Origin: Russula earlei
Taxonomy: Eukaryota; Basidiomycota; Agaricomycetes; Russulales; Russulaceae
Length of the DNA: 64,000 bases
Assembly: GCA_025769875.1 (NCBI GenBank)
Contig: JAGFNK010000015.1
Location: 186,001-250,000 of the forward strand
Direction of reading: 5' to 3'
The notes under the pieces are model-generated. The model had not been told where the DNA came from, made no database searches, and saw only the letters and a list, made by a program, of their open reading frames with translations. Numbering within the stretch: position 1 is the stretch's first letter; every line of letters starts with the position of its first letter. Both the position numbers and the translations under genes were made by a program. Of this stretch, positions 1-12,100 are shown piece after piece.

Positions 1-1538
1 GTGCCCGGACACCGTGCGTACTTGATTCGACTGCGCCAGTAGGAAGGGACTGACCGTTTCGAGCAGTCAAATGGGATACAACCGGCCAGAACTTTAAGGA
101 TCTCCGATGGTTCCTTCAGTCTGCATGCCTATACAGCCACTATTATCACCTCCAAATCTTGGTGCATCGGCCTTTTATACCCTCGCCGCGGAAACCATCA
201 CCCCTGTCGTTCCCATCGCTCGCAATTTGCACCAATGCGGCCCGGTCATGCGCACACGTGGTAGATTTGCAGCGCCGCCGTGCGCCAAAGTACCCTTCAA
301 CGCATTTCCAGGCAAGCGCTGCCTCGTTCTCCATGATATTCCGGAACCTGGCTGACTTGCTCCACAGCTTCCTGCGTTTACTGCCGGCATCGTTCTGTTA
401 TTGAATATATGGGGTGCAAAACGCTCGGGCAACGTGACAGACCCCGCCAGAGAAATGGAAGATGTACACAAGTGTATGGCCGTTCTACAGGCGGCTGAAG
501 GACGGTGCGTATGCGATTATACCACTTTTTTTTGTTTGTCGGCTGATTCGAATATCTCCTCATCCAGATGGCACGCTGCAGGTCGTCTTTGGTGAGCCAA
601 CAGCCTTCTATTCGTGTTTCGTGCTTTTGACGAGGCATGTACAGGGACGTCCTGTACGAACTAGCATCTGTCGGTGATCTCCCCCTCCCACTACCGAGCC
701 CATCGTCCGCAAAACGCGAGCGCGACTCGGACAGCCCAGTCTCGTTACAGTCCAGTACAAGCGCGAGCACGGGCAGTGGCCCGCCACTACCGCAGCCACA
801 GCGGGTGTCTGTCTCGCCCGGAACGAGCAGCCTCGGCGGTGGCAGCAGCGGGACGCCATTCGTTGACCGATTGTACTCGCACCCATCCGAAGCGTACGCG
901 CCGCAGCCTCCGACGGACATTTTGTCCCACCCGCCACAGCCACAAAACTTTGCGTACGCGCACCTGCCGACACACAGCGATGAGCTCGCGCGGGTTCCTG
1001 GTCACGTTTTCCAACCCTCGCCGGAGGCATGGCTCGCGCCTCCGCCACCTCAAGCGCACTCCCACCGTCATCAGCACCAGCACCAGCACACGCCGCTGTA
1101 CGCGCCACCGCCTGCCGCAGGCCATCAGCAGACATCATACGGGACGCCACCGAATGTGGAAGGATACACGACGTTCGTCGCGCCGCAGCCGCCACCGATG
1201 GGTGGGCCACCTGCCCCTGGACAAGGAGTACAAGATGGTGGGGGGAACGTGGACATATGGCACACGGTGCCGTCTGGCTACGAGTGCGTACCCTTTCCGT
1301 TCTACTCTGGCGCTGGCGGCGCGCATGTCGTCGGGGACTGGCTGATCGGTGGTGGTTCTGGCTTGCTTTCTCTTGGTTGAGCAGGCTCGAGGACTGGGAT
1401 ACGTACATCTCTGGCCTCGCGCACTCGCACTCGCATCCTCACCCACATCCGCACGGGACACAGCCTCATTCTGCTCACTCGACACACGCACCCCCGTCGA
1501 CAGCGGCAGGAGGGTCGGGCCAGGGGTCCGTGCACTGA
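1..1538 (+). CDS. Zn(II)2Cys6 fungal transcription factor, 3' part (5' end outside window)
   Basis: This is the C-terminal 403 codons of a fungal-specific transcription factor. It was recognised by alignment with the complete paralogue at 5033-8784. Exons read 1-13, 67-311, 368-504, 568-591, 645-1283 and 1385-1538, and together they close in frame. The first exons encode the end of the regulatory middle-homology domain (VHRPFIPSPRK, compared with IHRPFIPSVRK in the paralogue) and a hydrophobic helix ending at IWGAKRSG. The rest is Pro/Ser/Gln/His-rich and probably disordered or activating. The last exon carries LEDWDTYISGL, which matches QDWETYLMNM of the paralogue, followed by a His/Pro-rich tail. 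The intron at 312-367 begins GCAAGC. The intron at 505-567 is absent from the paralogue. The DNA-binding cluster lies upstream of the window. Targets are unknown. Confidence 0.85.
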
Positions 1539-4047
1539 TCTGATTCACTGGGCGCTGTTGCGCCGTTCCTTTTCGTTTACTTTTTTTGTACTATAATTTT
1601 TGTAAAGTAACATTGCTGTATACACCTTTTCTTTTCTTCCCCGTCTCCGCGATATTTTTTCACCGATTTTCCGATCCTCCGAGCCCGGTTGGATGTGACG
1701 CTGTACGCTGTTGCGTGATACGATAAGTGGAACCGCTAGCCGCGATTTCAAGGAGAGCCGCTTGTCCTCGTGCCGGTGGGTGACTCAGACATGACAAGAT
1801 GCCGTGTTCCTTTCTCACCTTGTAATAAAACCATCAGAACATCATCAAGCCACCAATATAGCTCCAGCTGTATTCTTTTCGCGCTGCCGTCCAGATCTAG
1901 TTCTGATAGTGCTATAGATCGATGCAGATATCACTCACACCGCTGAAAAGAGTACAGTCGCCAGGACATGTGCGAAAAAAATAGACTCGGCCATTCGGCA
2001 TGCCACATCCAATAATATGGCCTGCGCTTTGTACAGACCTTGGAGACATGACAGCATCACTCTGGCGCAATGTTCTGTTGATAATGAATCTCAACTGGCA
2101 GGTGGCGCTAGCATAAATGACTCGACAAGTGCACCGTAGTAATTGCCTTGATGCAGGTTCAACAAACCCATGGAAAACCCTCTTCCCTTGAGCCTCGCGC
2201 GATGACGGTTCGGGGCATACATTGAATGCCGAAGCCGAAGAGGTTCATGCGATATGTTTCATTTCCCCTGATCGCGCCGTGTACAAGATCGGTTAGACGC
2301 TCCACTCGAGTGGGTGACAAAGTATTGGCATTCCAGCGCTCGTAGGTATCATGCCATTGACCTTCGAGGTAGCCAGTCGCGTCGTATTGGTAAACGCACA
2401 TGCGCTAGTAACCCCACGAACCATAGGGGTGTGGAGGGTGGACAGAAAGGGGCCTAACTCATTCGCGTATCGGCAGGCTCGCGCTGGATGAGAACGTCGT
2501 TGATGCCCAGGGCGCTTGCGATTGAGGTAGACAATATGGCTCGGCTATCGGGAAAAGGGTTGCCCGTGGATCGGAATCACGAAAGGAGGATGAAGTGCCT
2601 TGCTTTTTGATGTAGGGTAAGAGATGTTGCCGCATGGCGCCGTAGGGGTCGTACAGTAGAATTCAGAAGATGAATGAACCGAAACCAGGGCAGGGCAAGA
2701 TCATCCTCATCCAGGGTCCGGCAGGATTCATAATTGGAAAATCGTTGCACTACATCGGTCTGATCTCAGGCACTTTCGAGGTCAGCTGGATCCCAGGAAT
2801 TCGAGGTCGCTGTCAGGTCCCGAGTGACAGCGACAAGCCTCGACAGCTATCCGTCGCACGGGCAGCACCACACTGTATGTCGATCCCTGGGTGCACGCAG
2901 CGCACTAGCATACCGTGACGTCACTATCATACCGTATTTGTCATTTTCGTTCGGCAGTCTTGATGTGTCCCGCTCCCGCTCCCGCTCCCGGGTGGCTTGG
3001 CGTGGCGCGTGCGATCTGACTCGGAGTGGAGTGTTGGTTGGCGACTCGCCGCGGGTTGCCAGTGCGGGCAAGGCATGCCGAGGGCACGCATGCGTCGTGC
3101 TATTTTAATTTTATGTGCTCGTCGCGTTTCAGGAGCAACGATATGCTTTAATGGCACCACATCGATCCGGGGGTCCTCCCGTGCGCGTCGGCATTGCGTT
3201 CTCTGGCGTGTAGGTTACGTGTAAGCATTAACAAGATAGCCAACAGGCTTGACATGGGACAGCGGGCTCTCGGAGGATGGATCTCGACGGTCGGATGATG
3301 ATCACAGCATCCAATAAATCATGACGCGAGTGTCGCGGATAATTTTTTTTTTTTTTTTTTTATCGGGTCAGGTCTGGATTGGATGTGATAGGAGATGGAT
3401 GAATCATTCTCGATGATGTCGGGCGAGTGATAAGATCTCGTATATCACACTCGCTCGCACAACAGCACAGACCTTACGTTATTAGTCAAGCAGCCAACCA
3501 ATTTGTTGTAGGCCTGGAGGGATACACATGATCCGTTCAAGCCGCATTTGACAGTTCCCCGGCAAGCTGTGTGGCGAAGGGATGGCCAAAAGTGGGAATC
3601 CAACAGGGTCTCGAGGCAAAATCACCGAACTGAGGAGTTCAAGTGGGAAATTCCCAACTGTGACCCAACAGATCAAACAAAACATCTTCGGGCGGTTTGT
3701 TTTTTTGATGGCCCGAATATCCCCATGGTGAATTGGACAAGGACGGGGACGCCACACGCCAAAATTATTTCAAACCACGCCTTTCGTTTTTCCCGCCCGT
3801 AGGTGGCAGTGTTCAATCTCAAATAAGCAGCCAGCGAGGCTGAGGTATGGCGAGAATGGCATTCGGTACAAGCATCGTGCATTATTTGTGGGCCAGCGGC
3901 CGTGGTGAAGTAGTTGGTTCGTATATCGTAAAGTCCGAGCCCGATAAAGTCCAGAGAATTCACCATGTCAAAATAATAAAGAACGAATGGTATGTGTATA
4001 TCTATACCCGTATGAATGCGCGCTGAAGGGGGACACAGCTTGCCATC
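1539..4047. other. Intergenic, no supported gene
   Basis: About 2.5 kb in which I find no gene I can support. ORFs are short and none has a recognisable domain. A minus-strand reading near 2040-1970 contains PNGRVYFF, faintly like the core of a WW domain, but the second Trp is missing. There is an 18-19-base poly-T run at about 3343-3361, and weak pyrimidine-rich stretches that could belong to the 3' end of the upstream gene. Confidence 0.5.
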
Positions 4048-4729
4048 TCATAGCACTGCCGCAGCTCCGGTGAGCAACGCGAGCGACAACAGACACATTG
4101 ATAGCAGTGCCGCATGCGATGGGCGCCACGGGCGTACACCATTCGCCAACACGGGAAACGTAGTTGCGAATTGTGCTGTCGGGTTCAGGCCACCACTCAC
4201 GGTCACGGTCGGTTTAGATGGTAAGGGTTGAGGCACGGTGGAAGAGTTGCCCGTTCCAGAATTGGCGATGGAGAACATTTGAGAGTTGGCGTACATGAGG
4301 CCATGAACACTGTTGATGAAGAGAAAGAAGTAATCGTCGCCGGGAGGTACAGAATTCAGTGCGATATTTATTCCACCACTTGATGAAGATACTAAATTCA
4401 AGATTGTGGGGGCACATCAGTGGGGTGAAAGACGGTATTAGACTTGAGACGCACCATTGCGTGCGATCAAGATCAGCCCATCCGTGCTCATTCTTGTAAG
4501 TTCGAGGTCAAATAGAGAAACACCATCAAGGAGTCCTTTCGACCATGTTACGGGAAACGGCTGTCCTTCCGCCACCTGTGAACCTTTTATAGGGTATGTC
4601 ACCTGGAAATCTGGGTATAGAAATGTGAGGGGGTGGCAAAATCGGGCGGGGAGGGGATGAATACGCACAACCACGCGCTGCAATGGGAAGCAGGGAGACA
4701 ACGAGGAGACGGTGTCGTAAGAATAACAT
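4048..4729 (-). CDS. Kre9/Knh1-like Ser/Thr-rich GPI-anchored cell-wall protein
   Basis: Three exons (4729-4669, 4610-4455, 4391-4048) give a 186-residue protein that closes exactly in frame. Residues 1-20 form a signal peptide (LLVVSLLPIAARG). Next comes a Kre9/Knh1 N-terminal Ig-like domain: VTYPIKGSQVAEG and PFPVTWSKG, with LFDLELTRMSTDGLILIARN and YFFLFINSVHG further on. A short Ser/Thr/Pro linker follows, then a C-terminal hydrophobic segment (ALLSMCLLSLALLTGAAAVL) suited to GPI attachment. Members of this family are secreted and are linked to beta-1,6-glucan or cell-wall organisation in yeasts. Basidiomycetes carry many short versions whose role is not established. It is divergent from the transcription factor gene at 5033, with about 300 bp between the start codons. 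Confidence 0.85.
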
Positions 4730-5032
4730 AGATAATCGAGGGAGGGAGGGATGGATGAAAGGGGGGGGGGAAGGGGAGAATAAGAGAGCACGGGAACGGG
4801 GCACGGCTATACACGGGAGGAAACACACACCGGAATGGATGCAGAGCGAATACGGTCACGCGTCACAAGAGAGAGCACCCGGAGGTCACGCCGAAGCATC
4901 GGCCGGCGATCCAGGCACGGAGCGGCGAGGGCCGGGAGCGCCCGATGAATGAATGAACAATCGGTGGAGGGCTTAGCAATCGCGCATACATCCACCACCC
5001 CTGCAACTGCAGCCGCTTGGCCTGCCACTGCC

Positions 5033-8000
5033 ATGTCCCACTCATCCGAGGAGGACAATATCGCCTCCCCCTCCTCCCAATCGAATGCTAACAAGAAACG
5101 CCGCGTACAGAACCAAAGGGCCTGCGACCGTTGCAGACAGAAAAAGAGTCTGTCTTCCGTTTGGCACCCCTATTGCCTCTTTACTCATCATCTTTCTATT
5201 TTCGTTCGATCGTTCCACCCAGTCCGCTGTACGCGTCCCTCTTTTTCTTCTCTTTTCTTCTTTCATCCTCACTCTCTCCAGGCGACGGAACTCCCTCATC
5301 CTCAAAGTGCTCTCATTGCATCTCTTCTGGCAGTGAATGCATCTTCACCGAATCTACAAAGGTGGGCCTCTTCCTCTTGATCCACGGGCCCCTCCGGATT
5401 GAACCATCCGCCCTCTATACTCAGACCCGAGGCCCTCCGAAACGGTGAATTTCCTCTCGCTATCTTGTCTTCGTCCTTACAAACTTCCCTTCCCGTAAAG
5501 TTACGTCGATAGCCTCGAAACGCGCCTAGAAAAGATGGAGGGGATGCTATCGCGTGTATGTTGCCACCATTGCCGAGCGTCCGGCCCCTCACATTTCCCG
5601 TCCAGCTCTACCCAGATGGCGATTTCTCGCAAGAGATGGAGCTTGATGGTTGGGCCCGTAGCTTTCAACCCGAGTCGCCCGAAAGCCAAGCTTCTCCGAA
5701 GGTCGCCCCCTCCTCCAAAGATAGTTCCCCCTTGCAGCCACATCTCCCCTCTCCCAAGACACCTGGAGGCTACAGCGATGACTCTGCGTACGACAGCGAC
5801 ACGGATACTTCCGGCGAACAAGATGACGTTGTACACCATCTCAGAAAGCTTTGTCTCACACCCAATCCTCGAAGATACTTTGGAAAATCCAGTGGCGTTT
5901 CACTTCTGCGTTCCGTCATGTCCGCCAAGTCTAAGGCCACCAATGCCGAGTCACCAGGTGTGGACCCCGAAACACGCATCCACCGCAGGCACGATTTCTG
6001 GAATCTTCGTCCAGTGAGTCTTCGACATTCGGTCACCCTGTTTTCGCTTCTCCTGACCGACCTTAGTGGGAACGTGACCGCGTTCGGTCTGTCCAGCGAG
6101 ATTATGAATTTCCTGAGCCAGATCTTCTTGCCAATTTGATCGCAATTTACTTTACCAACCTGGCACCAATGCTACCATTGCTCCATCGACCAACGTTCAT
6201 GAAAGCTTTCAACAATGGTTTGCACCTACAGGATAATAAATTCGGTGCAATCGTCTTACTCGTCTGCGCAACCGCGTCGAGGTATTCCGATGACCCCAGA
6301 ACTCTCCTCGATGGCGGCCACTTGCACTCCGCAGGTTGGAAGTGGTTTAACCAAGTTGAGCCCTTCACAAATAATGTTTTGTCTGGGCCCGAGCTCTATG
6401 ACCTCCAAGTTGCTGCCGTGAGTCTACCGACCACTTCGGTCAACCTGCGTCCCCATGCTGACCCGCCGACGCCATAGCTTGCCGGAATATATATCCACGG
6501 TACACTTCCGCCCCACGAAGCCTGGATATTTGTCGGCATTGGTCTGCGACTAGCCCAGGATGTCGGCGCTCATCGCCGGCGATCTCATCATGGACGTCCA
6601 ACAGTCGAGGACGAACTCGTGAAGCGCGCATTTTGGTACGCATTGTCGCCAACACACTTCCTAGCCGTGTTCAAATTGGACGTGATAGGGTATTGCTTAT
6701 GTTCGATATTTGGACAAGCTCGTACCTTGGTCGTCCTTGCGCAATTTCAGAAGAAAAGTGAGCTTCATTTTGTTTTTCAGCTACAGTTGTGCATTCTGAT
6801 CTGATTCGATCTTGAGTCATGATGTTGATCTTCCTGTCGAATGTGATGACGAATACTGGGAAAATGATGATCCTTCCCTGGCATTCAAGCAGCCTCCCGG
6901 AAAGCCCAGTCAGGTCTCATACTTCAATCACCTGATCAAGATCAGTCTGCTACATTCACACGCTCTTCGTACAATTGTCAGTTCTCTGACTTGATCCACC
7001 GATCAATTCTCATCAGAGGTCGTCTGCAGTACTCTCTCAACAAATACAGGCTCGTGATGGGCCCTCGTGAAAAGGGTTGGGAAGAGCTTACTGTCACATC
7101 ACTTGACTCTGCTCTTAACAGCTGGTTCGACTCGATTCCCGATCATCGTAGGTCCGTCCGTATCGTCGCTTTACGTGTGCTTATCCCACACGGTGCAGTA
7201 CGTTGGGATCCGGAACGGGAGGACCGAACCTTCTTCGTTCAGTCTGCAGCCTTGCGTGCCGCGTTTTACTTTATTCAGATCACCATACATCGCCCGTTCA
7301 TTCCTTCTGTCCGGAAAGAGAGCTCCCTGTCTTTCCCCGCACTTGCGATATGTGCAAGCGCTGCTCGTGCTTGTAGTCATGTTACTGATGCCCTACGGAA
7401 GAGGTACCCGGCCTCGACTACTCCGAATATCCTCGTGCGCCTTTCCCATCGGTTCTTCTCCTCATGCTAAGCATTCCGATAGCTCCCCGCTTTCGTCGCA
7501 GGCGTCATTTTACTTATGAGCTTATGGGGTGCGAAGAGAACCGGCACGTCCCCTGACCCGGAGAGGGAGATGCAGGATGTACGCAAGTGTATGAAGTTGC
7601 TAGAGTGTGCAGAGTCTCGATGGCCTGTTGCTGGGCGGCTTCGGTGTGTTTGTCTGATTTGGTTCTGTCATGGATACTGACTGCCGTCGCCACAGCGACG
7701 TGCTCACCGACCTGACTGCTGCTGGTGATCTCACGGTTCCTGCAGACAGTCCGCCTTCAAACAAGCGCGAACGCGAAGATTCCGATGATGAGAGTCCACA
7801 ACTGCGTTCGACATCTCAGGCACAAACTCCTCGACTGCATCAGCCGATGTCGATTAGCTCTGCGACTTATCCGCCCCTAGCGAAGGTGGAGTTTGACAAC
7901 GCAACCCTTAGCGTATCTGCAGGACCGCGTGATGAATCTACCAAGCTTCCTATAGTGTCGACAATATCTTCGGCAGTGCCTTTTGCTGCAGTGAAACATG

Positions 8001-8784
8001 AAGTACAGCCCGTCATGTTCGGCCAAAGCGTCCCTCCCGCACCCGCACCGACCGAGAAAGTTGATCCAATGCTTGTTCCCCAGCCGTATCGCGGGAGTTA
8101 TGTGCCGCTTGGTGGGTCAAGCGGGCTTGGTCGTGCATCTCCCGCAATGGAGCCCTCTGCCCCTGTGTCGGCCCCCGAATTTGCGTCTTTCGGATCTACA
8201 CCCCCACCGTCTGCAACGGCAGCCTTCACGACTCCGCCAACGATGTATGGTAACAGCAATCGGACCCTGCCGTCATCTACGGCATTCGGAGGAGCACCGT
8301 TATCCGGCATGAGCGTATTTCCGGGAACAAACGGATTGTATGACTACTCAACATCCACACCCCCACTCGCGTCTGCGTCAGTATCCAGTAGCGCGAGTTC
8401 GCCGCAGAATGGCTTTCAACCTGTACCAGACTTTAATGCCGATGCTAGTGATGGCGTTTTCGACATGACTGGGATGAACATGGCATTTGGCGGCTACGGC
8501 GTACCGGTAGCGGAAAAGGAAGCGATGCTACGGCATTTTGCACCCGCGTTGCATCAAGATGGGCAGATTGGTGTCGATCGGGATACGATGATGATGTGGT
8601 CGACGATGCCATCTAGCTACGAGTGCGTACAGACTCTGCCTTTTACTTGCGATGAGGCTAATATGGTGCACGAAGGACGCAAGATTGGGAAACGTACCTG
8701 ATGAACATGTTAGGCCTTTCCAATACCAATGCTGTAGATCCTGGCACTGGAATGGACGCCCGTGGGGTAGGAAGGTTTTCATGA
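5033..8784 (+). CDS. Zn(II)2Cys6 fungal-specific transcription factor (complete)
   Basis: Fifteen exons (5033-5147, 5223-5228, 5282-5361, 5425-5444, 5501-5555, 5606-6013, 6067-6417, 6478-6635, 6689-6757, 6817-6976, 7030-7147, 7199-7434, 7483-7643, 7696-8622, 8676-8784) sum to 2973 nt, exactly 991 codons. The N-terminus carries the zinc cluster: CDRC, then KKIRCDG, KCSHC and a sixth Cys in ECIF, with spacing C-x2-C-x6-C-x8-C-x2-C-x6-C. A linker and coiled coil follow (YVDSLETRLEKMEGML). The Fungal_trans regulatory domain covers roughly residues 200-620, with LLHRPTFMKAF, GLRLAQDVGAHRR, SSYLGRPCAI and IHRPFIPSVRK. The tail is Ser/Pro-rich and ends in a DWETYLMNM motif. The architecture resembles Agaricomycete XlnR-like regulators, but the regulated pathway cannot be read from sequence. 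The start at 5033 (MSHSSEED) was chosen because it directly precedes the cluster. An in-frame ATG at 4949 is possible. Confidence 0.9.
5223..5228 (+). other. 6-nt microexon completing the zinc cluster
   Basis: The six bases TCCGCT lie between an AG at 5221-5222 and a GT at 5229-5230. Spliced between the exons ending at 5147 and starting at 5282, they supply Ile-Arg and the first base of the third cluster cysteine, giving KKIRCDG. Without them the join reads KKSDG, which lacks the Cys and has wrong spacing. The flanking introns are 75 and 53 bp. The first donor (GTCTGT) is weak. Confidence 0.75.
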
Positions 8785-9198
8785 TGGGGAGGATGAGATG
8801 TATGGACGATGAGCGGATCTCGTTGTATTTTGTATTCTAAGGGTGGGTTTCGTCGTTTATCGGTTTGATGTTATGTAGTACCTCCCGCGCCCGCTAACCC
8901 ACTTCTTGATTCAGCCCTTGTACCATTAATCAGATGTTGTCTTTTCTAATTTTCAGCCCTTTCCATCCGAAGTTATGGTGTTGTTATCATGTTCGTAGAG
9001 TACGCCCTTGTCCGTTGTCGTTCAATTTCCTCTGCTCTAACAAAGTGTATTGATGTAGTGCTGGTCTGGTAGGTCGCTGTACCAAGACCATCACTTGACC
9101 GCAACAAAGGCTACTCTACTACTACTGCCCATTCTTAGTGACATTGGTGGCCTTCGAATGCGAAGTCCAATTGCTAGTGTTGGTCGCTGATCACAAGG
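8785..9198. other. Convergent intergenic region
   Basis: About 410 bp lie between the stop codons of the transcription factor (+) and Argonaute (-). I see no ORF of interest. It should hold the 3' untranslated regions and terminators of both genes, which may overlap. Confidence 0.6.
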
Positions 9199-12100
9199 TC
9201 AACAAAAATACATTGTTTTTGCCATCCGTTCATGAGCTTGTCGAAAGCCATTCTGAAACTGATTCTCAGGATTAGGTCCCGCTCCTTCAGGACCAGTGGT
9301 ATCGGTCACGATGTCGGAATCGAACAGTTGTCGGCCCTGCTGCGGGTCGTAATGATTCTTGGCACGCTCACACACGTTGTGTGCGTCTAGTTTAGGTGCG
9401 CGGGGGGGGGGGGGGGAGCGGCGTCAGTTCACGTGTGCGTGAACATGAGATGGGAAAGGACACTTACAGTACACGGGGGCGGGGACCGAGACGGAACGCG
9501 TGCAGCGCGCGTAAACGTGGCATAGAGCAAACGAGAGCGATTGAAGGCCGTCGGGCCTGTGGCAACACGCGCACGAAGGGCAAGCGTTATCTCAGCGACT
9601 GTACACGAGCATACCCCGTGATGAGAGGATGGAACGACGTACGTGAAGTTGTTCTCGTCAAGGAGGACATTATAGTGCGCGGGCCTGCTCGTCCCGAGCA
9701 GCCCGGAGTGGCTGCAGAGGTAGTAATCCCACTCGACCGGACTCACGACGTCCGTGTCGATGACCGTGCCGGCGGGACAGTTCCCGCTGCGATCGGCCTG
9801 CATGGGATTGGTGGGGAAGAAAACCACCTTGTGATATTTCCCAACGATCACCAGTGTGATTGTCGGGTTGAAACCCAGCTTCTCGCTCGCGCCTGTGGTC
9901 GGGGAAAAAGTCGTGTCGGATCGTTTTGGAGAGGGAACGAGCAAGACGCACTTCTTACAAGCCTGAGTTCTTCGTTGATGATGGATGAGAACTCGCCTTC
10001 GGACACGCCGTCTGGAGGAGACATGCATCGATCGGAATGCGCGCTGGACAGTAATCGAATCACGGACCGCGATAAAGCAAAATGCGTTTGGGAAACGTTC
10101 CCATTGAAGCCTTATATTGCTCGAAGATGTGCTGGCGTCTGTTCAGCAATCGTCATTTGGCGGCTCAGACACACACCAAACACATGTTCTCCATATCCTC
10201 GATGAGCTCCCGATGGGAGTCCTGCACCCCAATCCTTGAGACATATTTGGACCCGTGGGCGTCCACACTCCCGACGAGGGAGGTGAACGAGGGACGACCT
10301 CGGGACCCAGGGGGGGGGTGAGTGAGATCCGCTCCTGGTGAGTACAGCTTGGTTGAGCGGAGTGGGGCGTCATCGTGCGAAAGTACTACCTATGACCATA
10401 GTCGGGTTTGCGGGATCTGTGAGGAAAGACACGTCTTGAGGATCCAGTATGAGGTTCGTGCCGCCAAGTTTCACGTTGATTCTGACAGAACTGTGAGTAA
10501 ACAGTATATGTGTTTACATCAGGGTGCCCACTTCAAAGTGATATTGGCGTAGTATTGTTCCCTTGCACGGTAGCACTTGGCTGCTTTCATACACTGGGTG
10601 GAAATTCCCGCCTGCGCGAGATGATCAGTTTGCAGAAAGCTGACATAGACGAACGTACGGAAACGTCGCCGAAACTGCGAAGACACAAGGATATGATCAT
10701 CAAAATCAGTTATGACTCGTACAGACAATAGGCAAGTACTGTTTGATGGCGGTGTAGATGTCGTTTCCGCCGTCTGGAAGGATAGCGACTATCAATGTTG
10801 GTGGGGCGTTTGACACCCGTTGGCATTCTTCGCAGGCACGACGAAGTTGCTGCGGGGGACTTAACCAACCATGAACAAGACAAATGGCAAAAAATGACGC
10901 ACGTGAGCAATAATCCCTTGACCATTTTCCCGTCTTATGAGCGCCGGTCGGCGGTTGATGTTGATGCCTACCAGGGATAAGTATGACGAGTAGTCGTCAA
11001 ACTTGAATGACCTTACCGACTTTCCCACAAGCCTTCTCCAAACCAGAGACCATCTCGTCTGCGGTTCTCTCGTTGAACCTCCGAAAATTCTCGTAAATGA
11101 TCACTATCCAATGTGGAACTTGGACAGGCTTGAACATGCGTTTCTCGATCCTTCGGAAGTGCGCGTTATCACGTGGGTACAGGGCAGTCAGGATGAAATA
11201 CTGAACACACATATTCCATACTCCGGTTCCAGGTGGCTTTATGCAAGGACGTAAATCCTTCGCGTCCTCTGAGAATGAGAAAACGGCGTACTACGCTAGG
11301 CTGCCTAGATTCCGGGTGATATTTGAGCGTCGGTGCTCTGATGATCCGGGCGTTGAGCTCCACGAGGTCATTCGAAATTTCCATGCCAAACTGGCGAATA
11401 TAGTCTGATTGCCCATATCGCAGTACCTATTGGTGCACTATATGAGAATGCAAGTAAACGCCCAGGTTCAAACGTACAGTCAGGCCATTTCGAATCCGTG
11501 CTTCGCGTTCGTGAGGGGGCATCGTTGAAAACTCAAGTATGGAACGAATCTTGTTTTGGGGTATCTGCCTCCGAACTAGCTGACCTGGCGGAACTGCGCA
11601 CAGCTCTAATGGAATAACCGCTTTGGTGGAGAGCTACAAGATGTGAGTGCGTGAGAGGAGGAATGAATGCCGTACAGACCTCCACACATATCAGATCCGG
11701 ATATTGCAGTTGTATGTTCAACTGGTCCTGGTAATACTCCATGACTGTCATAGTTTCTCCGCCCTCTATCTCGAACCTTCGAGTTCTTGCACTCTCCCTG
11801 GTCAATCCGTAGACCAGACGCCGTCTATTGGGATCTACTGTGTGGTAAGAAGTAGTGATTTTGAGTCCTTTAATAAACTGTTGGAGCCGGACACGCTCGC
11901 GGTCAGGAAGCCCGTGCAGGGGGGCGAGGACTTCTGGGCTCCCAGGCCTCTCCAGGAACTCAAGGGCTAAGTCAATCAGTTTCCCCGGCCTATACATAGG
12001 GCCAGTCGAAATGTCGAGATTGATTAGTATTCGATCGATGGAGGGTCGCACGGATTGAAAATATCCGCGCCATAGGACCATGCCTCCACCGATGGTACGT

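Noticed and set aside
1970..2060. Possible WW-domain relic on the minus strand (PNGRVYFF)
   Set aside because: The flanking Trp residues and the DHN-type loop are missing, and the match is too short to support.
11237..11291. Apparent frameshift inside the Argonaute MID region
   Set aside because: A 55-bp intron with a GTACGC donor and an AAAG acceptor joins SRQPSV to PPGTGVWNM in phase, so no frameshift is needed.
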